From positions 1,674,001 through 1,738,000 of the forward strand of contig JADJWE010000001.1 of NCBI GenBank assembly GCA_016716525.1: 64,000 nt of DNA, in the 5' to 3' direction. This stretch comes from Candidatus Flexicrinis affinis. GTDB taxonomy: Bacteria; Chloroflexota; Anaerolineae; Aggregatilineales; Phototrophicaceae. The position numbers and the translations under genes were made by a program. The notes under the pieces are model-generated. The model ran no database searches, had not been told where the DNA came from, and saw only the letters and a list, made by a program, of their open reading frames with translations. This document shows, piece after piece, positions 25,286 to 32,628 of this stretch (positions are counted from its first letter, which is position 1; each line of letters starts with the position of its first letter).

Positions 25286-26988
25286 GGCTGCTTTTCTCCC
25301 AGTTTCGGGCGGCGGATCATCTTGTCCAGATCAGCCCCGGCAGGCACCATCGGATACACCATTTCCTCCTTGAGGATGACGTACTCGATCAGCACCGGGC
25401 CTTTGATACTGCGCGCGAACTCGACCGAGTCTTTAATCTGGTCGCGGCTGGTCACGCGCATCGACGGAATGCCGTAGGCTTCGGCCAGCTTGCAGAAGTC
25501 CGGGTTGACCATCGGGGTGGCGTGGTAGCGCTGTTCGTAGAAGATCTCCTGCCACTGGCGTACCATGCCGAGGAATCCGTTGTTGAGAATCGCGATCTTG
25601 ACATCGACGTTCTCCTGCCGCGCAGTCGCCAGTTCGGCCAGCGTCATCTGAAAGCCGCCGTCTCCGACAATCGCCCACACTTCCTCGTCCGGCTTGGCGA
25701 ACTTCGCGCCGATGGCCGCCGGAAAGCCAAACCCCATCGTCCCCAGACCGCCGCTGGTCAACATCGATGCCGGACGTTGATGCGGGTAATACTGGGCCTC
25801 AAGCATCTGGTGCTGGCCAACGTCGGTGACGGTCACAGCGTTACCGTCGGTGAACTTCCACAGGTCGTTGATGACCTGCGCGCCGAGCAGTGCGGTGCCG
25901 TCGTAATGCGTCAAGATGTCGCGCTCGCTGCCGTCCTCTTGCCAATCGCGAATACGGCGCACCCACTCCGGGTGCTGTTTGCGCGGGACGAGCGGAAGCA
26001 TCTGCGTAAGGACGGTGCGCAGGTCGCCTACGATACCGATGTCGACCTTCACGTTCTTGTTAATCTCGGACGGATCGATATCGACGTGGATCTTGCGCGA
26101 ATTCGGTGAGTACGTCTTTATGTTTCCGGTTACGCGGTCGTCGAACCGCATGCCGAGGGCGATCAGCAGATCCGCTTCCTGAATGGCGTGGTTGCTGGCC
26201 GCGTTGCCGTGCATGCCCATCATGCCGATGCACAGCGGGTGATGTTCCGACATCGCGCCCTTGCCGAGCAGCGTGAGCGTCACCGGAATGCCTGCCAGCT
26301 CGGCCAGTTCCTGAAGCTGCTGGGTGGCGTGGCTCATGATGAGTCCGTGGCCGGCGAGGATCAGCGGGCGCTCGGCCTCCTGAATGAGCCGGATCGCCTC
26401 CACGATGTCGTTATCTTCGGCGCTGTCAGGAACCTTGTACCCGGGCAGGCGAAGCTTCCCGGTCGGATAGCCGAGAAATTCGGCCTTCTCAATCTGCACG
26501 TCCTTGGGGATGTCGATCAGCACAGGGCCGGGCCGGCCCGACCGAGCGATGTGGAATGCCTCTTCGACGACGAGCGGGATCTCGGCCGCGGACATGACGA
26601 GATAGTTGTGTTTGGTCACAGGCAGCGTTACGCCGGTGACGTCGGTCTCTTGGAACGCGTCGGTTCCGATTGAGCCGCGCGCCACCTGCCCGGTGATCGC
26701 GACGATGCCAACCGAGTCCATCATGGCGGTGGCTAGCCCGGTAACGAGGTTGGTCGCGCCCGGGCCGCTGGTGGCGATGCACACGCCGACCTTGCCCGAG
26801 GCACGGGCGAACCCGTCCGCCATGTGGCTTGCGCCCTGTTCGTGTCGAACGAGCACGTGGCGAATCTGCGGGTATTTGGTCATCGCGTCATACGTCGGGA
26901 GGATTGCGCCGCCCGGGTAGCCGAAAACGACTTCGACCCCTTCTTTGATGAGACACTCCAGTAAGATTTCGGCGCCGGTCAGCAGCAT
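25282..26988 (-). CDS. ilvB: Acetolactate synthase large subunit
   Basis: Thiamine-diphosphate enzyme that makes acetolactate and acetohydroxybutyrate. The 568 residues show the N-terminal EVVFGYPGGAILPTYDAM with the catalytic Glu in HEQGASHMADGFARASGKVGV, the central NAD/FAD-like domain, and the ThDP motif GDGGFQMTLAELATARQENVDVKIAILNN near residue 440. Motifs and length are typical. It follows ilvE with a hairpin in the 67-base gap. Confidence 0.97.
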   Translation of the reverse strand: MLLTGAEILLECLIKEGVEVVFGYPGGAILPTYDAMTKYPQIRHVLVRHEQGASHMADGFARASGKVGVCIATSGPGATNLVTGLATAMMDSVGIVAITGQVARGSIGTDAFQETDVTGVTLPVTKHNYLVMSAAEIPLVVEEAFHIARSGRPGPVLIDIPKDVQIEKAEFLGYPTGKLRLPGYKVPDSAEDNDIVEAIRLIQEAERPLILAGHGLIMSHATQQLQELAELAGIPVTLTLLGKGAMSEHHPLCIGMMGMHGNAASNHAIQEADLLIALGMRFDDRVTGNIKTYSPNSRKIHVDIDPSEINKNVKVDIGIVGDLRTVLTQMLPLVPRKQHPEWVRRIRDWQEDGSERDILTHYDGTALLGAQVINDLWKFTDGNAVTVTDVGQHQMLEAQYYPHQRPASMLTSGGLGTMGFGFPAAIGAKFAKPDEEVWAIVGDGGFQMTLAELATARQENVDVKIAILNNGFLGMVRQWQEIFYEQRYHATPMVNPDFCKLAEAYGIPSMRVTSRDQIKDSVEFARSIKGPVLIEYVILKEEMVYPMVPAGADLDKMIRRPKLGEKQP

Positions 26989-27032
26989 TGTCGGTCCTTC
27001 TCCCCGCTCACTACCCGTCCGTACACTAACAA

Positions 27033-27049
27033 GCGGGCACGATGCCCGC
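27033..27049 (-). terminator. Hairpin between ilvE and ilvB
   Basis: A 7-bp GC-rich stem (GCGGGCA with TGCCCGC, loop of three) lies seven bases after the ilvE stop and is followed on the minus strand by TTGTTAG. It may partly terminate or stabilise the ilvE part of the transcript; the tail is too weak for full termination. Confidence 0.45.
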
Positions 27050-27055
27050 CTTCGA

Positions 27056-27976
27056 TCACTTGTTCACGTAACTCAACCAGCCGTGCTTGTCCTCGGACGA
27101 GCCTGACGTTATCCCAAAGAACCGCTCTTGCAGCGCCTTGGTGATCGGGCCGCGCGTGCCGCTGCCCACCGGCATGCGGTCGATCGAGCGCACCGGTGTG
27201 ATCTCCGCCGCGGTGCCGGTGAAGAAGACTTCGTCGGCCAAGTACAGCATGTCGCGCGGGATCGGCTCGAAGCGCACTTCCACGCCCATGTCCTTCAGCA
27301 GCGTGATCGCGCTGTCCCGCGTAACGCCTAGCAAGATCGAGGCCCAGCTTCCCGGCGTGATGACTACACCGTCCACGACGACAAACACGTTCTCGCCTGC
27401 GCCTTCGCTTACATAGCCGTTGATGTCGAGCGCAAGTCCCTCGTGGAAACCGTTGTCATGCGCTTCCATGCTGATGAACTGGCTGTTGACGTATTGCCCG
27501 CCAATCTTGCCCCAGCTCGACGACGTGCCGGGGGCCATGCGCCGCCACGAGCTGATCTGCACGTCCACGCCGTTCTCGATGGCGTCCGAGCCGAGATACC
27601 GCCCCCACTCCATCGTGAAAATCACGAGGTCGGTGGCGTTTTTGCGGCCTTCTAGGCCCATCGCACCCCGCCCGCGGAAGGCAAGTGGCCGGATGTAGCA
27701 CGCGTCATGCCCGTTGCGGCGGATTGTCTCGAGGATCGCGCTGTTGATTTCGTCCGCGGAGTACGGCAGATCGATCTTTGCCAACTTGCAGGAGTTCACC
27801 ATACGCTTGGTGTGGGGCTGAAGGCGAAACACGGCCGGCCCCGACGGCGTGCTATACGCCCGAATGCCCTCGAATACGCTTGATCCGTAGTGCAGCGCGT
27901 GGGCTGTAACGTGGACGGTGCAGTCCTCAAACGCTACCCATTCGCCGTTGCGCCATGCATAGGTTCCAAAGTTCAT
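27056..27976 (-). CDS. ilvE: Branched-chain amino acid aminotransferase
   Basis: PLP enzyme of fold type IV, last step of Val, Leu and Ile synthesis. The 306 residues show HALHYGSSVFEGIRAY near residue 27, the PLP lysine in SSWGKIGGQYVNS near 155, and the SEGAGENVFVV motif near 190; the GVTRDSAI phosphate-binding segment is also present. It is the first structural gene behind the leader peptide and terminator at 28007-28153. AGAGGACACCGC precedes ATG 27976. Confidence 0.96.
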   Translation of the reverse strand: MNFGTYAWRNGEWVAFEDCTVHVTAHALHYGSSVFEGIRAYSTPSGPAVFRLQPHTKRMVNSCKLAKIDLPYSADEINSAILETIRRNGHDACYIRPLAFRGRGAMGLEGRKNATDLVIFTMEWGRYLGSDAIENGVDVQISSWRRMAPGTSSSWGKIGGQYVNSQFISMEAHDNGFHEGLALDINGYVSEGAGENVFVVVDGVVITPGSWASILLGVTRDSAITLLKDMGVEVRFEPIPRDMLYLADEVFFTGTAAEITPVRSIDRMPVGSGTRGPITKALQERFFGITSGSSEDKHGWLSYVNK

Positions 27977-28006
27977 GCGGTGTCCTCTCTATCCCAATAA
28001 ACGCCG

Positions 28007-28030
28007 AAAGCCCCCGGGCTTGGGGGCTTT
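28007..28030 (-). terminator. Attenuator terminator of the ilv-leu operon
   Basis: A 9-bp stem (AAAGCCCCC with GGGGGCTTT) lies 30 bases before the ilvE start. Its left arm and loop (minus-strand CCCAAGCC, 28024-28017) are perfectly complementary to GGCTTGGG at 28077-28070, just after the leader-peptide stop, so an antiterminator can form instead. The U tract is short and partly inside the stem, so termination may be partial. Confidence 0.75.
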
Positions 28031-28078
28031 CGTGTGCAGGTTCTGCTCACTTGCGGGGTCTGTCCGCGTCCCAAGCCA

Positions 28079-28153
28079 CTAAAGCCCGTTCCCAATAATA
28101 AGGACGAGTACGAGGGCAAGGCTAATGACTACGGAACGCGCGGCTTCGCGCAT
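28079..28153 (-). CDS. ilv operon leader peptide
   Basis: A 24-residue ORF, MREAARS followed by VVISLALVLVLII and GNGL, with four Val, three Ile and five Leu, i.e. half of all residues. It begins about 30 bases after a predicted transcription start and ends 50 bases before a terminator hairpin preceding ilvE. This is the layout of ribosome-mediated transcription attenuation: stalling at Val/Leu/Ile codons would leave GGCTTGGG (28077-28070) free to form the antiterminator, while a ribosome reaching the TAG at 28079 would cover it. A weak AGGGA sequence lies about ten bases upstream of the ATG. The peptide itself need have no function. Confidence 0.85.
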   Translation of the reverse strand: MREAARSVVISLALVLVLIIGNGL

Positions 28154-28191
28154 GATCTAGATCCCTGTGGATTTGTTCACAAGTTGGGACA

Positions 28192-28220
28192 AGGCTAACC
28201 ATATTTTTGGCACCTGTCAA
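28192..28220 (-). promoter_or_regulatory. Promoter of the ilv-leu operon
   Basis: On the minus strand a perfect TTGACA (28220-28215) is followed after 17 bases by TAGCCT (28197-28192). Transcription would start near 28185, about 32 bases before the leader-peptide ATG. Confidence 0.65.
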
Positions 28221-28337
28221 CAAATCTGTCGTACACGCGGCAAATTCGTCTAACCTGACCAAGCCTTGTGCTGCAGGTTGCCCAAGTCGAGGCGCCAATT
28301 GAGGATGGCTGGTGGGACCTTCCCGCGCTTCACCTGC

Positions 28338-28343
28338 TATAAT
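28338..28343 (+). promoter_or_regulatory. Promoter (extended -10) of the EamA transporter gene
   Basis: TGCTATAAT (TG at 28335-28336, TATAAT at 28338-28343) is an extended -10 element. Transcription would begin near 28350, about 14 bases before the riboswitch-like structure. The -35 region has no clear match. It diverges from the ilv promoter about 120 bases away. Confidence 0.65.
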
Positions 28344-28363
28344 CGGGCGTCCAACCTACAGAG

Positions 28364-28462
28364 GCAGCTAGGGTTCCGCCGGGATGGCACCGGGATTGGT
28401 TCGAGCGCTGCGGAATACCACGTGTCGTGGTCTGCATCTCAAAGGCTAGAAACCTGGAGGAG
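28364..28462 (+). ncRNA. Candidate ykkC-class riboswitch before an EamA transporter
   Basis: The untranslated leader contains CTAGGGTTCCG (28368-28378), the signature of ykkC-class aptamers (guanidine-I and its ppGpp/PRPP variants), then a small hairpin CCGG-loop-CCGG and TTGGTTCGAGCG, which parallels the class consensus ACTGGTCCGAGAG. The flanks GCAG (28364) and CTGC (28408) pair to close the P1 stem. A second hairpin CCACG-TGT-CGTGG (28418-28430) follows, and AGGCTAGAAACCTGGAGGA (28443-28461) parallels the conserved 3' block of the class. Agreement is good in the 5' half and looser in the 3' half, so the ligand is open. Confidence 0.68.
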
Positions 28463-28516
28463 TGCGGTTGGAGACGATTTCGCGTCTCTATCCGTGATCG
28501 CCCGAAAGGAACGGCT

Positions 28517-29443
28517 ATGCCATCGCACGTCCACAGTGTGCTGCAAGCGCTCTTCGTCACGTTTCTGTGGTCCACCTCCGTCATTCTCATCAAGACCGGC
28601 CTCGAAACACTGCCCTCATTGACGTTCGCCGGTCTGCGTTACGGGTTGGCGTTCGTGATTCTTCTCCCGCTGGCGCTGCACGCGAATCACCGGAGCGCGA
28701 GCACGCGCCTGACACGCGCGGACTGGCGTCGGCTGATCCTGCTCGGCTTGATCGCGTATACCTTCACACAAGGCGCGCAGTTCGTCGCGCTCGACTATCT
28801 ACCACCTGCCACCCACAGCATGATGATGAACAGCACATCCGCCGTCGTGCTGGTGATCGGCGCAGTCTGGCTTTCCGAGCACCCGACACGCCTACAAATC
28901 GCCGGTCTCACGGTGTTCTTCGCCGGCATTGTGCTGTATTTCGCCGGATCGGACTTCTCCGGTACGCAGGGGACCGGCCTTGCCGTTGCGGCGTTCCAAG
29001 TGTTTGCGAATGCCGGTGCTGCCGTGCTGGGTCGCTTTGTCAACCGGTCAGCGACACTCTCTCCCCTGCTCATCACCACGATCAGCATGGGAGTCGGCGC
29101 GGTCGTGCTGATCGCTGCCGGACTTCTCACGCAAGGTCTACCGGCGCTCGATGTTGGAGAAATCGCGATCGTCGTCTGGCTTGCAGGCATCAACACGGCC
29201 TTCGCGTTCACGCTCTGGAATCACACCCAGCGCACGCTTTCCGCTATGGAATCGAGCATGATCAACAGCACCATGCTGATCCAGGTTGGCGTGCTTGCGT
29301 GGGTCTTCCTCGGCGATGCGCTGTCGGTTCGCGAAGTCGCCGGCATGCTGCTTGCCGCCTTCGGCGTCCTGCTGGTGCAGGTTCGTCGGCTGCACCGCAC
29401 GCGACGCTCGTCTCAACTCGAGTCCGCGGACAACGTGGCATGA
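28517..29443 (+). CDS. EamA/DMT-family transporter
   Basis: A 308-residue inner-membrane protein of the drug/metabolite transporter superfamily with two EamA repeats, each about five helices (residues about 8-140 and 150-290), as in RhtA-like exporters. Typical parts are FLWSTSVILIKTGLE in helix 1 and the closing INSTMLIQVGVLAWVFLGDALSVREVAGMLLAAFGVLLVQ. I start at ATG 28517, with GAAAGGA seven bases before it. The long leader holds a ykkC-like RNA. Substrate cannot be read from sequence; guanidine-type or amino-acid export would suit the RNA context. Confidence 0.85.
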   Translation: MPSHVHSVLQALFVTFLWSTSVILIKTGLETLPSLTFAGLRYGLAFVILLPLALHANHRSASTRLTRADWRRLILLGLIAYTFTQGAQFVALDYLPPATHSMMMNSTSAVVLVIGAVWLSEHPTRLQIAGLTVFFAGIVLYFAGSDFSGTQGTGLAVAAFQVFANAGAAVLGRFVNRSATLSPLLITTISMGVGAVVLIAAGLLTQGLPALDVGEIAIVVWLAGINTAFAFTLWNHTQRTLSAMESSMINSTMLIQVGVLAWVFLGDALSVREVAGMLLAAFGVLLVQVRRLHRTRRSSQLESADNVA

Positions 29444-29522
29444 TGGTCTCGTCGTGAGATGCGCTAAAATCGGCATCCGACGTCAAAAACAACCGTTGTC
29501 TCAGTTCCGTAAGGAGATTATT

Positions 29523-30500
29523 GTGACGCCGATCCGCTGGGGCATTCTGGCAACCGGAAAGATCGCCCGAAAGCTAGCCCATGACATTGGCACTATGGAG
29601 GACGCGGAGGTCGTTGCCGTCGGCAGCAGATCGCAGGCCAACGCAAGCACGTTCGCGAAGGAATTCAACGTGCCGAACGCATACGGCAGCTACGACGATC
29701 TGGTCCGCGACCCGAATGTCGACGTGATCTACGTCGCAACGCCCAACCACATGCACTACCAGAACACCATGGCTTGCCTGCGGGCAGGGAAACCGGTACT
29801 GTGCGAGAAACCGTTTGCGCTGAACACCCGTCAGGCGCAGGAGATGATCGACTATGCCGAGCGCCACAACCTCTTCGTGATGGAAGCGATCTGGTCGCGC
29901 TTTATTCCAGCCCACCGCAAGCTGTACGATCTGGCGTGGACGGGGGCGCTTGGCGAGATTCGCGCGATCAGCGCCGAGTTCGGCTTCCGCGCGCAATTCG
30001 ATCCTGCCAGTCGCCTATTCGATCCAGCACAAGGCGGCGGCGCGCTGCTCGATCTCGGGGTCTATGCGCTGGCCCTCGTGGTCAAGCTGTTGGGCACGCC
30101 GGATCGGGTGACCGGCTTCGCTCAGCTTAGCGCAACCAACGTGGACGAGCAGTCGGCCATCGTACTGGGTTTCCCGTCGGGAGCAGTCGCGAACATCACC
30201 TGCGCGCTCCGCACACAGCTATCCAACGCTGCACGAATCTACGGGACCAAGGGCCGAGCTCGTCTGCACGAGCCGTTTTGGCGTCCGGACGAGCTGACGA
30301 CGGTGATTGACGACAACGAGCAACACTACGCAATCCCGCGGCAGAATTGGGGCTACCAGCATGAACTCGAAGAGGTGCACCGCTGCTTGCGCGAAGGTCA
30401 CGTCGAGTCGCCCCTGATGTCGCACGACGATACGCTTACAATCGCCCGCATCATGGACGACTTGCGCAGACAGTGGGGCGTAACGTATCCGGGCGACTGA
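29523..30500 (+). CDS. Gfo/Idh/MocA family oxidoreductase
   Basis: A 325-residue NAD(P)-dependent sugar or dihydrodiol-type dehydrogenase. The Rossmann domain starts with RWGILATGKIARKLAHDI, continues with DVIYVATPNHMHYQN and the EKP motif in VLCEKPFALNTRQA near residue 95. The C-terminal alpha/beta domain has the GGGALLDLGVYAL motif near 175. The GTG start at 29523 has AAGGAG six bases upstream; the frame continues back into the transporter gene but without a ribosome site. It may be co-transcribed with the EamA gene, 79 bases upstream. Substrate unknown. Confidence 0.88.
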   Translation: MTPIRWGILATGKIARKLAHDIGTMEDAEVVAVGSRSQANASTFAKEFNVPNAYGSYDDLVRDPNVDVIYVATPNHMHYQNTMACLRAGKPVLCEKPFALNTRQAQEMIDYAERHNLFVMEAIWSRFIPAHRKLYDLAWTGALGEIRAISAEFGFRAQFDPASRLFDPAQGGGALLDLGVYALALVVKLLGTPDRVTGFAQLSATNVDEQSAIVLGFPSGAVANITCALRTQLSNAARIYGTKGRARLHEPFWRPDELTTVIDDNEQHYAIPRQNWGYQHELEEVHRCLREGHVESPLMSHDDTLTIARIMDDLRRQWGVTYPGD

Positions 30501-30504
30501 TCGT

Positions 30505-31137
30505 TCAGGCGAAACAGACTGCCGCGCAAACCACGCTCGCTGCACCCGCTGCGCGCAGCGTATCGGCGCACGCGATCATCGTGGCTCCTGTCGTGACGAC
30601 ATCATCGACGAGGATCGCCGCGGCCGGCACGGGGTCTGCGGAGCACACGAACGCCCCCTGAACAGCCCGATGCCGCTCTGCTGCATCCCGTCCGACTTGC
30701 GGCCCGTGCCAAACGCTTCGCTCAAGCGCGTGTACGTAGGGTAGACCGGTATGGTCAGCGAGCGCTTCGGCCAACAGCGCCGTATGATCATAGCCGCGCC
30801 AGCGCACGCGGGCGGTATGCGAGGGCACCGGCACGATCGCGCTGCGGCCTAACCCGGCTTTTTCGATCGCTACCGCGATATGCCCTGCCAGCGAGTCCGC
30901 AAGCTCCGTCGCCCGCTGAAACTTGAACGCAACCACGGCATCCCGCATTACGCCGTCGTATGCGTGCGCTGCCACTGCCCGCAGGTCCGGCGTTAGCCAT
31001 CGGGTAAGGTTCTTGCCGGGCATGGAGTCGAGCATGCGCTGGCAGGTTTCGCACCATGCCGCGCCGACCCGGCGGCAATGCGCACAGGTCGGTGGATACA
31101 GCAGGTCGAGGATCCAACCAGCCGCATTCCGAAGCAT
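30505..31137 (-). CDS. comF: ComF family protein (phosphoribosyltransferase fold)
   Basis: A 210-residue ComF homologue, linked to DNA uptake and replication-fork repair in naturally competent bacteria. The N-terminal zinc finger uses CAHC and CETC (residues about 18-32). The PRPP-type motif AAILVDDVVTTGATM lies near residue 175 and the IVPVPSHTARVRWRGYDHTALLAEAL stretch is typical of the family. It starts three bases after the argH stop, so it is the tail of the argG-argH operon, and ends convergently five bases from the upstream oxidoreductase. Confidence 0.9.
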   Translation of the reverse strand: MLRNAAGWILDLLYPPTCAHCRRVGAAWCETCQRMLDSMPGKNLTRWLTPDLRAVAAHAYDGVMRDAVVAFKFQRATELADSLAGHIAVAIEKAGLGRSAIVPVPSHTARVRWRGYDHTALLAEALADHTGLPYVHALERSVWHGPQVGRDAAERHRAVQGAFVCSADPVPAAAILVDDVVTTGATMIACADTLRAAGAASVVCAAVCFA

Positions 31138-31140
31138 CGT

Positions 31141-32511
31141 CTAGTCCGCGAGCAGCGCCAAACCCGCGGCTACCTGCGCCCGAACACTGTCGGGCGCCGT
31201 ACCGCCGGGCGCGTTCCGAGATCGGGCCGAGGCGTCGTAGTCGAACACGTCCATGACGTCGTCGGCGATCAGGTCCGACAGCCCACGCAGGTCGCCGACC
31301 GACAACTGGTTGAGCGAAACGCCCCGTTCGCGCGACAGACGCACCGTCCGACCGGCAGCGTGATGGGCCTCGCGGAACGGCATGCCCTTGCGCACGAGAT
31401 ATTCGGCCAAATCGGTCGCGAGCATCTCGGCGACAAGGCCGGCGCGCATGCGGTCGGGATGGAACGTCAACGTTCGGACGACGCCGGTCACCACAGGCAG
31501 CAGTTGACCAAGCGTGTCTACCGTGTCGAACAACGGTTCCTTATCCTCTTGCAGGTCTTTGTTGTAGCCGGTGGGCAAGCCTTTGAGTGTCGTCAGCACG
31601 CCCGTCAGATTGCCGACAAGCCGGCCAACCTTGCCACGTGTCAGTTCCATCGGATCGGCGTTCCGTTTCTGCGGCATCAGGCTCGAACCCGTGCTGTACC
31701 GGTCGGCCAGCGTCACGTAGCCGAATGCCGGATTGCTGAACAGGATCACGTCTTCTGCAAGGCGGCTCAGGTGCGTACCTACCATCGCACACGCAAACAG
31801 TAGCTCTGCCACGAAGTCCCGGTCGCTGACCGCATCGAGGCTGTTCTGACTCACTGACGAGAAGCCAAGTTCCGCCGCAAGCGCACTGCGGTCAATCGGG
31901 AACGGGACGCCCGCCAGCGCCCCGCTTCCCAAAGGCAGCACGTCGATGCGCGAAATCGCGTCGTTCAGCCGCTGCGTGTCGCGTTCTAGCATCCAGAACA
32001 GGCTCATCAGCCAGTGCCCCGCGGTAATTGGCTGCGCGGGCTGCAGGTGCGTGAAACCGGGCATCACGGTGTCGGCGTGTTCGCGGGCACGTTCCGCTAA
32101 CGCGCGCATGAGCTGCCGAATGGCCCCAAGCAGCTCGGTCGCCGCGCCGCGCGCCCAAAGCCGGAAGTCGGTAGCGACCTGATCGTTGCGGCTGCGGCCT
32201 GTGTGCAGCTTGCCGCCCACCGGCCCGACAAGTTCGGTCAACCGGCGCTCGACTGCCGTGTGGATGTCCTCGTCACTGTCGGCGAAAACGAACGTGCTTG
32301 ACGCGAACTCGCGCGCGACCTCGTTCAGCCCGCCGACGAGTGTTTCGGCCTCGGCGCTTGAGATGACGCCTGCGCGCGCCAGTCCATTCGCCCAGGCAAT
32401 GCTGCCGCGGATATCCTCAGCTGCCATGCGTTGATCGAACGGCAGGCTATCGTTAAGCAGTCGAAGATCGCCGTCTGTCGGCTCGTTGAACGCGCCGCCC
32501 CACAGAGTCAT
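31141..32511 (-). CDS. argH: Argininosuccinate lyase
   Basis: Cleaves argininosuccinate to arginine and fumarate, the last step of arginine synthesis. The 456 residues contain DEDIHTAVERRLTELVGPVGGKLHTGRSRNDQV near residue 80, the PGFTHLQPAQPITAGHW motif near 150 and the family signature GSSLMPQKRNADPMEL near 275, with the catalytic Ser. Length is normal. It follows argG across a 110-base gap that holds degenerate heptad repeats. Confidence 0.96.
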   Translation of the reverse strand: MTLWGGAFNEPTDGDLRLLNDSLPFDQRMAAEDIRGSIAWANGLARAGVISSAEAETLVGGLNEVAREFASSTFVFADSDEDIHTAVERRLTELVGPVGGKLHTGRSRNDQVATDFRLWARGAATELLGAIRQLMRALAERAREHADTVMPGFTHLQPAQPITAGHWLMSLFWMLERDTQRLNDAISRIDVLPLGSGALAGVPFPIDRSALAAELGFSSVSQNSLDAVSDRDFVAELLFACAMVGTHLSRLAEDVILFSNPAFGYVTLADRYSTGSSLMPQKRNADPMELTRGKVGRLVGNLTGVLTTLKGLPTGYNKDLQEDKEPLFDTVDTLGQLLPVVTGVVRTLTFHPDRMRAGLVAEMLATDLAEYLVRKGMPFREAHHAAGRTVRLSRERGVSLNQLSVGDLRGLSDLIADDVMDVFDYDASARSRNAPGGTAPDSVRAQVAAGLALLAD

Positions 32512-32526
32512 AGGAACACCTCATTG

Positions 32527-32568
32527 AGTTACCAGTTGGCAGGAGCCAGTTCTCAGAATTCAGACTGC
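32527..32568. repeat. Six degenerate 7-bp repeats in the argG-argH gap
   Basis: Six consecutive heptads with a consensus near AGTTNNC (AGTTACC, AGTTGGC, AGGAGCC, AGTTCTC, AGAATTC, AGACTGC) fill this stretch. A block of the opposite orientation lies at 32601-32628 and a third block at 53179-53206. Confidence 0.6.
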
Positions 32569-32600
32569 GGCGGACGACACAACGGTCGTCGCTCCAGAGG

Positions 32601-32628
32601 CTGACAACTGACTCCTGATACCTAATCC
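32601..32628. repeat. Four heptads in opposite orientation, running into argG
   Basis: CTGACAA, CTGACTC, CTGATAC and CTAATCC form a 7-bp-period block inverted relative to the one at 32527. It includes the argG stop codon (32622-32624) and the two last sense bases, so the repeat and the gene end overlap. Confidence 0.55.

Noticed and set aside
27977..28220. T-box riboswitch before ilvE
   Set aside because: No AGGGUGG-type T-box bulge or specifier loop is visible; the Ile/Leu/Val-rich ORF and the alternative stems explain the region better.
32527..32628. CRISPR-like array
   Set aside because: The units are seven bases with no constant spacer; no cas gene is near.
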